64,000 bases of DNA, taken from contig NZ_JAZAQL010000001.1 of assembly GCF_037081675.1 (NCBI RefSeq), positions 620,001 through 684,000 on the forward strand, in the 5' to 3' direction. Below, piece by piece: positions 24,879 through 33,504 of the stretch. Below the pieces are notes generated by a model. It was not told the origin of the DNA. It searched no databases and worked only from the letters and a program-made list of their open reading frames with translations. Numbering within the stretch: position 1 is the stretch's first letter; each line of letters begins with the position of its first letter. Source of the DNA: Halorubellus litoreus (GTDB lineage Archaea; Halobacteriota; Halobacteria; Halobacteriales; Natrialbaceae). A program made the translations under genes and the position numbers.

Positions 24879-25589
24879 TCAGCTCTGTGCGTCGATGAGT
24901 TCGTCGACCGAGGCGTCCGCGTCGACGTCTTCGGCGTTCGAGGCCTCGACCAGCCCTTCGGACATACTGTTGACGCGCGAGGTGACCGCGTACCCGGCAC
25001 CTGCCGAGACGACGAACGCGCCGGCGGCCAGCAGCGTCCCACAGACCTCGGACTCGCCGGCGAGGCGGACGGAACTGCCGTCCGCGTACTCCGGGATGGT
25101 ATCCATCGCGTCCTGCTCGCCCTCGTCGAGGGTCGGCGGCACGACGATGAGTCGGTATTCGACGTCGGCGTCGCTGTCGACGACGTCCTCCTCGATCTTG
25201 AACCCGGACTCGTCGAGGTCCCCGCCGTTGAAGCTGGTGACGGCGACGCCGCAGGTGTCGCCCGCAGCGAGGGTCAGGTCGTCGGTGACGGTACGTCCAC
25301 AGTAGGACAGCTCCGCGGTCGCCTGCACGTCGTCGCCGTGGCTGTCGGCGTCGGCGGAGAGTTCGGACTCCAGCCAGCTCTGGAACGCCTCGACGTCGGT
25401 ACCCGAGTCGAACAGGTCGATAGCGGGAGAGTCGGATTTCCCGTAGAGGACCACGAGACTGCCGTCGAGTCCCTCGATGGACGCGTCCGCGACGTCCTGC
25501 TGGGTGAGCTCGATAACTGGCGGTGCAACTCGGCGGGTCGAACCGTTGATAGCGGTCCCTTGCTCCAGGACCTCAGTATGCTTTTGCAT
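24879..25589 (-). CDS. Island paralogue B: unknown protein with a Cys-preceded hydrophobic C-terminal segment
   Basis: 236 residues. Paralogue of the protein at 21688-22419 over its whole length: RRVAPPVI at 19-26, LSYCGRTVTDDL at 94-105, YRLIVVPPTLDEGEQD at 145-160, C183 followed by GTLLAAGAFVVSAGAGYAV (184-202), and the tail ASVDELIDAQS. Cysteines at 97, 113 and 183. Like SdpC, a hydrophobic segment of about 20 residues beginning at a Cys is followed by a tail of about 30 residues. It has no signal peptide, so export, if any, would need the island ABC transporters or the SdpAB-like pair. A hairpin covers its start codon. Function unproven. Confidence 0.7.
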   Translation of the reverse strand: MQKHTEVLEQGTAINGSTRRVAPPVIELTQQDVADASIEGLDGSLVVLYGKSDSPAIDLFDSGTDVEAFQSWLESELSADADSHGDDVQATAELSYCGRTVTDDLTLAAGDTCGVAVTSFNGGDLDESGFKIEEDVVDSDADVEYRLIVVPPTLDEGEQDAMDTIPEYADGSSVRLAGESEVCGTLLAAGAFVVSAGAGYAVTSRVNSMSEGLVEASNAEDVDADASVDELIDAQS

Positions 25590-25591
25590 AC
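25577..25591. promoter_or_regulatory. Hairpin over the start codon of paralogue B
   Basis: GTATGC-TTTT-GCATAC at 25576-25591 is a perfect 6-bp inverted repeat with a 4-base loop, and the ATG (25587-25589, minus strand) lies inside one arm. It could be a DNA operator or an RNA structure that limits initiation on a near-leaderless mRNA. Confidence 0.4.
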
Positions 25592-25954
25592 GTATTCACC
25601 AGCATTGTCATGTGGCTATATAAAATTAATTCATACTACAGTCAGAAACATCGAAGTCAATGGGTCCGCTCACCCAGTTGTCGGGACGCTATCCTGCGAT
25701 AGTAACCGGAGAATCGAGATGTAAGCAGTTAGTATCGAACTATACGATACGAGAGATGCGCACGTTACAATTCTATTATATTGTACCCGTTCTGAGTTTT
25801 GGTTCCCGTTATCGAGGGGCGTGAGTTGTTCGGGTTTCGACCACACGGAAGCGGTCCGCGCCGACGGGACCAGCCGACGCAAGGGGCGTATCAGTTCGCG
25901 GCACAGACGACGACTGCCACGGGCGTCGGGCGGATGCTACGCCGCCCTCTGCCG
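25590..25954. other. 365-bp AT-rich spacer with the promoter of paralogue B
   Basis: TTTTATATA on the minus strand at 25617-25625 lies about 32 bases from the paralogue B start and is the strongest TATA box of the island. Further AT-rich sequence runs to about 25800. The segment 25800-25954 is GC-rich and is the trailer of the large subtilase gene; no gene or T-run terminator is seen there. Confidence 0.5.
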
Positions 25955-28900
25955 TCAGTCGCGCTTCCGGAGACCGAGCGCCACGGCGGCGACCACCGCG
26001 AGCACCGCAACGAGCCCCGAGAACCCCGGCGATCCATCGCTCGCAGCGGTCGTCTTCGTCGTCCTCGTCGGCGCACTCGTCGAGGGCGTCTCCGTCGCCG
26101 TCGCGGTCGTGGGTGCGGCCGTCGTCGAAGACGTGGTCGTCGCCTCCGTAGTCGTAGGTACCGTGATGCCTTCCTCGGATTTGTAGGCGCCCTCCCCGGG
26201 ACCGGCGGGCCCGTCACCGATGACCGTCGCGTTCTCCGACGTGACCATCATGAGGTTCCCCGACTCGTCGACCGCGAGCACGCGAACGTCGAGCCTATCA
26301 CCCTCGCTGAACGAGGACGTGTCGGCAGTCACCTCGTACGTCTGCGGGCCGACCTTCGAGACCGCGTCCGGCGCGACCGACCCCTCCACGAACGCGCTCA
26401 GTAGCGCCTCGTAGTCGTCGTTCTCGAGCGCCCGCTGGACGACCTCCTTCGGTTCGTCACCGGAGACGGTCGCCACGTCGAACTTCCCGATGGCGCCCAA
26501 CACGGTGACGTTGCTGTCCTCCTTGACTTTCAGGCGGACGGTGGCCTCACCGCGTGGAACGGTATTGTAGACGGTCAGGTTCTCGAGCCAGTACACGTCG
26601 AGACGCGGCGGCTGAGTGTCGGTCCCGGGCTCGTAAGTCCCGTGGTAGACCGACTGCGTCATCGTCGACCGGTTCTGGGACGGGTTCCGGCCGATAGTGT
26701 ACAGCGTGACCGATTCGCCCTCGGCCACTGGAAGCGGTGCCTTCACGACCGCACCCGGACCCTGCGAGTCGAACACTCGCGCGCTATCGTTCCCGATGTC
26801 GACGACGAACGTGTTCGGCTCCGGCCCGAAGTCCCGGAGGACTTCGTGACTCAGGTCCTTCTTCTGGGCGGCCTTCGTCGTGAACCGGCCGTCCTGGAGC
26901 CGCCACTTGAGGAGCCGACCCGTCGTCGGGTGGACGTTGACCGTGACGATTCGAGAGCTATCGGCGCGAGGCACCTGCGGGTTCGCCCAGCCACCCCACT
27001 GGCGCTCCTCGCCGCCACCGTACGCGCCGAACCCGTAGGCGGCCGTCTGCGGCGTCACATGCACGGTCTGTCGGACGCGGTCACCGATTCGGAGCGGGAT
27101 ACCGAGGCTCCCGCCCTCTCGCCACGTCACCGTCTGCACGTAGGGAATGACGCTGTAGGAACTCCCACGGCCGTTCCGGTAGTACGTCACGTCGATCTCC
27201 GCCAGTCGACCGGGTTCGGCCGTGAACGTCTCCGGACCGTCGACGCCGACCGTCGCGTAGTGCAGGAGGTAGACGTCCGGTGCGTCGAAGTTCTCGGAGC
27301 TCCGACTCACCGACGACCGCGGGACGAGCGTCGCCGCGACGCTGGCGTTGAACTCGGGTGACTGACTGAACCGCACGCTCTGCTGGCGCGCGCGCACCGA
27401 CCGGAGTTCGAACAGCGTCGACTTGCCGTCCCCGGCGAACCGGCGCTGGATCACGCCCTCCGAGTACAGCGCCATCTGGTTGCCGGCGGTCTCTTCGAGC
27501 GCGCCGGCGTCTATCTCGTACCGGACGGTGTCGCTCTCGTTCAGGACGACCGTCCCGTCGCCGTCGACGTCGACGGTCTTCGCCACCATCACCATCTCGC
27601 CCGTCCGCTCGTCGCTGCCGATGCTCCCGACGGTGACGTCGTTCCCGAACGTCCGGTACGTCATCGTCGAGTCGTTCAGCGACGTGAGTCGCGACCGCTC
27701 GTACTCGGGGACGTTCGAGGTGACCAGCAGCGGGTCGGACGCGACGTCCTGTGCGTCACCACCAGCGGTCTTGTTCACGCGGAGCGTGTGCGAGCGAGCG
27801 TACCCGAAGCTCGTCGACAGCGAGTCGCCGCGTTCCGGAGTGACGGTCAGGCGGCCGGCGTACACGCCGCCGTCGCTCCCGGTTTCGACCGTGAGGCGGA
27901 CCGCCGCGCTGTCGCCGGCGGGAACGGTCACCGTCGAGCGATTGAGTTCGACCGCGCCGGCTCGGTCGTCGGCTATCTCGACCGCGGTGGCGTCGAGCGA
28001 CACGGTGCGAGCGTCGTCACCGGTGTTCTCGATGGTGACGACGCGAGAGAGCGTCGTCCCGGACTCGCGAGCGCCGAAGCTGATAGTTCCCGGGGAGACG
28101 TAGAGGGTCGTGTTCGCGGCGTGACTCGCGTCGACGCTCCCGCCGCCATGCTCGTAGACGTTGCGTCCCTCGAGCGGGTCCGCGGTCGACACCAGGAGCG
28201 ACTCGACGTCGCTCGGCTGGAGGTCGGCACGCTCCGAGAGCAGGGCCGCGGCGTGGCCGCCGACCAGGGCGGCGCTGACCGACGTCCCGGTCTTCGTGGT
28301 GTAGTCTGATTCGACTTCGTCGGCGCCGATTCGGTCATCGGACGCCGCGCCGCGGACGTAGAACCCAGGTGCGACAACGTCTGGCGCCAGGTGCGCCGAG
28401 GCGGTCGGGCCGCGCTCCGAGAACGCCGCGACGTCCCCCTGCGGGGTCGTAGTGCCGACCGTGAGTACGCCCGGGGCGGCGCCGATGCCGTGGGACGCCG
28501 ACCAGAACTCTCGGACGCCACTGTCCGGCGAGGTCTTCGGGACCGGCTTCCCGCCGACTGGCGCAACGACGAGCGACCCGCGCTCGACCGCGGCGTCGAC
28601 GGCTGGCTCGACGAGCGTCCGGACCTGGCGGCGGTCCGCGTCGACGTCGACGCCGACGTAGATGACGTCCGCGCCGTTCTTCGAGGCGAACTCGATGGCC
28701 GAGAGGACGTCGGATAGCTTGCCGCCGCCGGCCGTGTTCGCGACCTTCAAGTCCATGTACTTCGCGTCGCTGGCCACGCCGGCGTGACGGCCGTCGCTTG
28801 CGTCGCCGCTCCCGAGCATGACGCCGGCTACGTGCGTGCCGTGGCCGCTGACGTCGGTCGCCTCGCCCCCGGTCTCGGTGTAGTCCTTCTCGAGGACTTC

Positions 28901-29671
28901 CGCACCGTCGTCGAGGTCGGGGTGCGTCTCGTCGACGCCGGTGTCGATGACCGCGACGACGGGCTCGTCGCCCGCGGCCGCGGCGTCGCCGTCGTCGGTC
29001 GACTGCGTCGTCCGGGCGTCGCTCGCCGGTCCCGTGTCCAGCGAGACGTACTCGACGACCGGCGACGTTCGAAGGTTCCGGAACGCTTCGCCGTCGTCGG
29101 ACGCCGGCACGGACGCGACGATGGCGTCGCTGTCCTCGAGGCGGTGGTGGAATCGAAGCCCCATCTGGGCGGCCCACGCGCGGTGCTGACCGCTGTCGAA
29201 GTCGGCGTCGAGGCTGACGACCACGCGCGTCGATTCCGCGTCGTCGTAGCCGTTCCGGAAGAGGTAGTCGACGTCGAACAGCGCGGGCGAGAACCGCTCG
29301 AGGTCGACGCCAGCCGGGAGCACGTAGGTGCCGTCGGCCGTCTCAACCCGCCGCAGGGCCGCGTCGTCGGTGGTTCGATACCCAGTCTCGCCGTTGGACT
29401 GGACGGCGGTGACGGTCTGGCCACTGAGGAGCGTGAGTTGCTCACCGTCGCCGGCCGGCGAGGCGTGTTCCGGGAGCGTCGACCGTTCAGCGGCCGGGAA
29501 CGCGGCCCCGGCCGTCGACCCGTCGACGTCGTGGGTCGTGAGTGCGACTTCTGCCGGTCCGGTGGCGCCGTCGGTCGGACTGGCCACACCGACACCGACA
29601 CCGACGGCGCTGAAGACTACGAGGAGCGTTACGATTCCCGCCGCAAACTGCGCTCGACGTCCAGGTGCCAT
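25955..29671 (-). CDS. Giant subtilase-like surface protein with PGF-CTERM anchor, oxyanion Asn missing
   Basis: 1,238 residues from ATG 29669-29671, chosen for the signal peptide right after it (residues 8-30), a GGAG about 9 bases upstream and an AT-rich TATA element near 29706; an ATG at 29701 adds ten residues. Subtilase domain residues about 235-490: D243 in VIDTGVDETHPDL, H277 in GHGTHVAGV, S464 in GTSVSAAL. The oxyanion position, normally AAGN, reads VGGK (373-374), and the Pro after GTSM is absent, so activity may be low. Residues 500-1150 are beta-rich. A Thr-rich stalk and SPGFSGLVAVLAVVAAVALG with basic end form a PGF-CTERM signal for archaeosortase A. Located inside the island. 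Confidence 0.85.
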   Translation of the reverse strand: MAPGRRAQFAAGIVTLLVVFSAVGVGVGVASPTDGATGPAEVALTTHDVDGSTAGAAFPAAERSTLPEHASPAGDGEQLTLLSGQTVTAVQSNGETGYRTTDDAALRRVETADGTYVLPAGVDLERFSPALFDVDYLFRNGYDDAESTRVVVSLDADFDSGQHRAWAAQMGLRFHHRLEDSDAIVASVPASDDGEAFRNLRTSPVVEYVSLDTGPASDARTTQSTDDGDAAAAGDEPVVAVIDTGVDETHPDLDDGAEVLEKDYTETGGEATDVSGHGTHVAGVMLGSGDASDGRHAGVASDAKYMDLKVANTAGGGKLSDVLSAIEFASKNGADVIYVGVDVDADRRQVRTLVEPAVDAAVERGSLVVAPVGGKPVPKTSPDSGVREFWSASHGIGAAPGVLTVGTTTPQGDVAAFSERGPTASAHLAPDVVAPGFYVRGAASDDRIGADEVESDYTTKTGTSVSAALVGGHAAALLSERADLQPSDVESLLVSTADPLEGRNVYEHGGGSVDASHAANTTLYVSPGTISFGARESGTTLSRVVTIENTGDDARTVSLDATAVEIADDRAGAVELNRSTVTVPAGDSAAVRLTVETGSDGGVYAGRLTVTPERGDSLSTSFGYARSHTLRVNKTAGGDAQDVASDPLLVTSNVPEYERSRLTSLNDSTMTYRTFGNDVTVGSIGSDERTGEMVMVAKTVDVDGDGTVVLNESDTVRYEIDAGALEETAGNQMALYSEGVIQRRFAGDGKSTLFELRSVRARQQSVRFSQSPEFNASVAATLVPRSSVSRSSENFDAPDVYLLHYATVGVDGPETFTAEPGRLAEIDVTYYRNGRGSSYSVIPYVQTVTWREGGSLGIPLRIGDRVRQTVHVTPQTAAYGFGAYGGGEERQWGGWANPQVPRADSSRIVTVNVHPTTGRLLKWRLQDGRFTTKAAQKKDLSHEVLRDFGPEPNTFVVDIGNDSARVFDSQGPGAVVKAPLPVAEGESVTLYTIGRNPSQNRSTMTQSVYHGTYEPGTDTQPPRLDVYWLENLTVYNTVPRGEATVRLKVKEDSNVTVLGAIGKFDVATVSGDEPKEVVQRALENDDYEALLSAFVEGSVAPDAVSKVGPQTYEVTADTSSFSEGDRLDVRVLAVDESGNLMMVTSENATVIGDGPAGPGEGAYKSEEGITVPTTTEATTTSSTTAAPTTATATETPSTSAPTRTTKTTAASDGSPGFSGLVAVLAVVAAVALGLRKRD

Positions 29672-29857
29672 TATCGATGACTCCGCCTTTTTGTCCTGCA
29701 TTGATAAATATTTTGTATCTGTATAGAATACATTAGAATCTATCCTCGGGCTGCAGTATAGAAACGGATTCGACGGTCCCTACACCGAGGAACGAGCCGT
29801 TGTGGCGCTGTCTCCACCACCAGAACTGTATCGTCTGCCGACAGGTCCGTCGGCGTT

Positions 29858-30565
29858 TCAGGGAGCGTTCTCGAACGCGTCGTAGCCGGTGACGTCCACG
29901 CCGTCGTTCGTGATGGTCGCCACGTGGAGGCCGTTGCCGGACGCCGTGTCGCGCTCGACCGCCGACCGGACCGTCTCCACAGCGAGGTCCGTCGCCGCAG
30001 ACATCGAGAGGCCCTCCTCGTACTGGTCCTCCAGGACGCCGTACGCGAGTTCCATCCCCGACCCCGTCGCGATGAAGTCGTCAGTGAGCAGCCCGCCAGC
30101 GCCGTCGACCGACGCCAGTCGCGGGCCGTCCTCGTCGATACCGGCGACGAGCGGGTGAATGCGGCGACCGCCGACCTCGCGAATCATCTTCGCGACGAAC
30201 CGCTGGAGGGCCGCGATGTCCAGGGGGTCCCCGCGGCGGAGTTCGAAGTACTTCGTCTCCGCCTGCATGAGTTTCGTGAACGACTGCGCGTCGCCGACGG
30301 ACCCGACGAGCGTCATCGCCGCCCGCGGATGCACCTGCAGAACCTTCTGGACGTTCTTGTTCGCGACGAACTCGCCGCCGAGCGACGCTCGCTTGTCCGT
30401 CGCCAGGACGACTCCGTCGGCGGCGCTGACCCCGATCGCGGTCGTCCCCGTCTTGACGGTGCGCGACGACTCGCTCGTCTCCGAGCGGTCGGAGCGAGAG
30501 AGCACGCCCCCGTCTCGCGAATCGAGGAGTCGTCGAACTCCGTGCCGGCTACGTTCCATAATCAT
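29858..30565 (-). CDS. psmB: 20S proteasome beta subunit, accessory copy
   Basis: 235 residues including a 40-residue prosegment; autocleavage at VKTG|TTAIG would expose catalytic Thr41. Asp57 (ATDKR) and a Lys near residue 74 (NVQKV) complete the active site, with one residue more than usual between them. The rest follows archaeal beta subunits: LVGSVGDAQSF, ATGSGMELAYGVLEDQYEEGLSM, RDTASGNGLHVATI. An ATG at 30559 is an alternative start. Its position inside an accessory island, 12 kb from an alpha gene and next to an ABC transporter, is unusual; the main proteasome genes of haloarchaea lie in conserved chromosomal settings. Confidence 0.92.
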   Translation of the reverse strand: MIMERSRHGVRRLLDSRDGGVLSRSDRSETSESSRTVKTGTTAIGVSAADGVVLATDKRASLGGEFVANKNVQKVLQVHPRAAMTLVGSVGDAQSFTKLMQAETKYFELRRGDPLDIAALQRFVAKMIREVGGRRIHPLVAGIDEDGPRLASVDGAGGLLTDDFIATGSGMELAYGVLEDQYEEGLSMSAATDLAVETVRSAVERDTASGNGLHVATITNDGVDVTGYDAFENAP

Positions 30566-30721
30566 GCAGACCGTTCGGGTATTGAAAAATTTGTCGATAC
30601 ATCAGATATCTGTCCGACGGCGCGACCCCACGCCGCCGGCGCGCCCGCGCCGAGCTGGCGAAGTCGCCCAATCGAGGACTGGCAACCGGGTCGACCACGT
30701 CGCATCCAGCGTCGGTCGTCC

Positions 30722-30752
30722 CGGAAGTAACGGAAGTAACCGATAGTTTTAG
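30722..30752 (+). promoter_or_regulatory. Promoter region of the second island ABC operon
   Basis: Two adjacent copies of CGGAAGTAA (30722-30730, 30731-30739) precede AGTTTTAG at 30745-30752. The latter is about 30 bases before the ATG of the small frame at 30780. The direct repeat is in the position of BRE or activator sites. Confidence 0.35.
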
Positions 30753-30779
30753 AGGGAGCCATTCGTTTTATTCGATACG

Positions 30780-30878
30780 ATGTTCATCCGGGAAAATCGA
30801 CCGTCGCCGCCGCGACCCGACAACGCACCCACGGAACCGGTGCCCGAGGACGCCCCCGAGGTGGCTGCGTCGGGATGA
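30780..30878 (+). CDS. Possible 32-residue peptide coupled to the ABC ATPase gene
   Basis: ATG 30780 to TGA 30876-30878; the product starts MFIRENRPSPPRPDNAPTEP and ends EVAASG. The stop overlaps the ATPase start as ATGA, the same coupling used by other operons here. It is Pro-rich and acidic, with no homologue recognised. It could be a true small protein or a leader that couples translation. TATA placement fits it only if AGTTTTAG at 30745 is used. Confidence 0.35.
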   Translation: MFIRENRPSPPRPDNAPTEPVPEDAPEVAASG

Positions 30879-31672
30879 CCGACCTCGCGATAGAGACCGA
30901 CGGCCTCACGAAGCAGTTCGACGACGAACTCGCCGTCGAGGACCTCACCCTACAGGTACCCGAAGGGAGTATCTACGGATTCCTCGGCCCGAACGGCGCC
31001 GGGAAGACCACGACGATGCGACTCCTGACGTCCCTGACGGCACCCACGTCGGGGACCGCGACCGTCGCCGACGTCCCGGTCGCCGACCGACCCGCCCTCG
31101 CACCGAAGATAGGGTACCTGCCGACTGACCCCCCGGTGTTCGAGGAACTCACCGGCCGCGAGCAGTTGCACCACGTCGCCCGCCTCCACGGACTCGACGA
31201 CGAGACGCGTACCGAACGCGTACGCGACCACCTCGAACGGTTCGACCTCCAGTCCGCGGCCGACCGTCGCGTCGCCTCCTACTCGACGGGCATGCGGAAG
31301 AAACTGGGTCTCATCGGGGCCGTCCTCCACGACCCCGACGTCGTGCTGTTCGACGAACCGACGAGCGGCCTGGACCCCCGTGCCGCGCGGACGGTTCGGG
31401 ACACCGTCGCGGAGATGACGACTCGCGACGTCACCGTCTTCCTCTCGACGCACATCCTCGACGTCGTCGAGGAACTCGCCGACAGCGTGGGCGTCATCGA
31501 CGACGGCGTGCTCGTCGCGGAAGGCTCCCCCGAAGAGCTGAAAGCCCGAAAAGAGGACGGCGCACACGGCGACCTCGAGGACGTGTTCCTGCAGGTAACC
31601 GGTGACGCGGACGAGCGGACCGCCCGGAGCGACCGCGAAGTGGCGACCGCCGGCTCCGAGGACGTGAGGTGA
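30875..31672 (+). CDS. ABC transporter ATP-binding protein, island copy 2
   Basis: 265 residues. Walker A GPNGAGKTTTMRLL, signature YSTGMRKKLGL, Walker B VVLFDEPTSGLDP and H-loop STHILD are intact. It starts MTDLAIETDGLTKQF, nearly the same as the third copy at 37712 (VTDLAIDADGLGKRY), so the cassettes are recent paralogues or a common subfamily. The C-terminal 30 residues are charged and diverge. It is followed six bases later by its permease. Same family as many antimicrobial-peptide exporters and immunity pumps; substrate unknown. Confidence 0.9.
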   Translation: MTDLAIETDGLTKQFDDELAVEDLTLQVPEGSIYGFLGPNGAGKTTTMRLLTSLTAPTSGTATVADVPVADRPALAPKIGYLPTDPPVFEELTGREQLHHVARLHGLDDETRTERVRDHLERFDLQSAADRRVASYSTGMRKKLGLIGAVLHDPDVVLFDEPTSGLDPRAARTVRDTVAEMTTRDVTVFLSTHILDVVEELADSVGVIDDGVLVAEGSPEELKARKEDGAHGDLEDVFLQVTGDADERTARSDREVATAGSEDVR

Positions 31673-31678
31673 CCCACC

Positions 31679-33376
31679 GTGAGTGACGCCTCGAAGGACG
31701 GGTCGGTCGGCGACCTCCAGCACCTCTCGCTCTCGCGGAGCCGCGAACTCGCCGTCACCGACGTCCGCCGGGAGTTCAGGCGCGTCACCGACCAGGACTT
31801 CCTCGTCCTGTTCGGACTGGTGGCGCTCGCCGGCCTCGTCACGGGCGCGTGGGTGACCTACGACGTCGGAACGTCAGTCGGCACCTCGTACGCGAACGGC
31901 GAGGGATCGTGGCTCTCGACGACCGGCCTCGTTTACGGCTGGAGCGCACTCTGGCTGGCGATGGCCGCCGTCGCGACGATAGAAGCCGTCGGGTCCAACG
32001 GCGATCTGGCGAACGACGGGTACTACCTCACCATCCGCCCCACCGTCGACCTGGTCGCCGCACGACTGCTGTCGACGGCGACGAAGTCGACGCTGTTCGT
32101 CGCCGTCCCCGTCGCCGGCACCACCGCCGGCATCTGCCTCGGCCTCGGCACGCCGCTCCCGGTCGTCGGGAGCGCGCTGGCGAGCGTCGCCATTCTCGCC
32201 TCCGCCATCCCCGCGGGCTACGCCCTGGGTCTCGCAGCGAAAGGCGCCATCCGACGGTCCCCGGTCCTATCGAGCCTGAAACCACTGCTCGCCCTCGTCG
32301 CCGCCGGCGGGTACGTCGTCCTCATCGTCACCGGGGAGATAACCGCCGTCGTCGACGAACTCGGACCGCTCCTGGAGGCCCCACCCCTCGGGTCGCTCAG
32401 TGACCTCGCGCTGCTCACGACGACCGGCGCGGACGCGTCCGTCACCGCTGCAGTGACCGCGCTCGTCGCCGCCAGCGCCGTCGGCGCCGTCGGCGCCGTC
32501 CTGGCGGTGCCCGCCGCCCGGTTCGCTTGGGAGGCGAGCGGGACTCCCGAAGACGACGACGAAACCACCGACGTCGAGACAGCAGCGTCCGAGGACCGCC
32601 TGGACGCCGCCTTCGCGACCGCCGGTTTCGCGCCCGAATCCCGAACGGTCGCAATCACGCGACTCCGACGCGTCTACCGCGAGCCGTTCCAGTTGCTCTT
32701 CGCTGTCGTCCCGCTGATTGCCGCGATACCGCTCGCCGCTCGCATCGTCCGCACCGGAGACGTCCCCTGGTACGCCGCCTGGTTCGTCGTCTGGTACGGG
32801 GCGTGGGCCGCGGGCGCCGTCCTCCCGCTGAACCCCATCGGCGACCTCGGACAGATGCTCCCGACCGTGCTGACCGCCCGCGCCGACGGCGCGAAGATAG
32901 TACGCGGGACCGTCCTCGCCGCCGCGGCACCGGTAGCGCCCGCGACCGCCGCCGTGGCTGCCGTCGTCGGCATCGCTGCAGGCCTCCCCGCTCACGAGGT
33001 GGTCGCCGTAGCAGGCGCTGGCGTGGGCGCGGTCGTCGCCGCCGCAGTCCTCGCAGCCGGTATCGGCGCCGTCTTCCCCCGGTTCGAGTCGCTGACTGTC
33101 TCCGACCACAGACGGATGGTCCCACCGAGCAAGGTCGCGTACGGCGTGTTCTCTATCGCGCTCACGCTCGCGGTAGCCGGCGTCGCCGTCGGCGTCAGCG
33201 AGCCGGCTCGGACCCTCGGGTCCGTGCTCGCCGGTCGGTATCTACCGTTCGGCGTCGACCCCAGCGCCGAGACGCTGGCGACCGTCGGATGGGTGCTCGC
33301 CGCGACGGTCGCAGTAGCGGTGCCGGTAGCGTACCGGTGGGCCGTCCACCGCATCGACGACTATCAGGTCGCGTGA
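31679..33376 (+). CDS. ABC transporter permease, double ABC-2-like architecture, island copy 2
   Basis: 565 residues from a GTG at 31679. About 12 hydrophobic segments in two halves, separated by an acidic linker (SGTPEDDDETTDVETAASEDR, about residues 285-305). The family marker PLNPIGDLGQMLPTVL lies near residue 380, and VFPRFESLTVSDHRRMVPP near 460 matches SFPQFEGISIHSSRGMYPP in copy 1, an extra shared element not obvious in the copy at 38481. Copies 1 and 2 are therefore closer to each other. Operon with the preceding ATPase. Confidence 0.82.
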   Translation: MSDASKDGSVGDLQHLSLSRSRELAVTDVRREFRRVTDQDFLVLFGLVALAGLVTGAWVTYDVGTSVGTSYANGEGSWLSTTGLVYGWSALWLAMAAVATIEAVGSNGDLANDGYYLTIRPTVDLVAARLLSTATKSTLFVAVPVAGTTAGICLGLGTPLPVVGSALASVAILASAIPAGYALGLAAKGAIRRSPVLSSLKPLLALVAAGGYVVLIVTGEITAVVDELGPLLEAPPLGSLSDLALLTTTGADASVTAAVTALVAASAVGAVGAVLAVPAARFAWEASGTPEDDDETTDVETAASEDRLDAAFATAGFAPESRTVAITRLRRVYREPFQLLFAVVPLIAAIPLAARIVRTGDVPWYAAWFVVWYGAWAAGAVLPLNPIGDLGQMLPTVLTARADGAKIVRGTVLAAAAPVAPATAAVAAVVGIAAGLPAHEVVAVAGAGVGAVVAAAVLAAGIGAVFPRFESLTVSDHRRMVPPSKVAYGVFSIALTLAVAGVAVGVSEPARTLGSVLAGRYLPFGVDPSAETLATVGWVLAATVAVAVPVAYRWAVHRIDDYQVA

Positions 33377-33504
33377 CATCCGGACGGCGACCGAGAAGCA
33401 ATCGATAGGTCCGCGCACGCACCGTGACCGCCTCCAGTTCTATTCGAGTACCGCGTCGCGGTCGATGCGAGACCCGTCTGACGGCCCCGCCACCGGCGGC
33501 CGAA

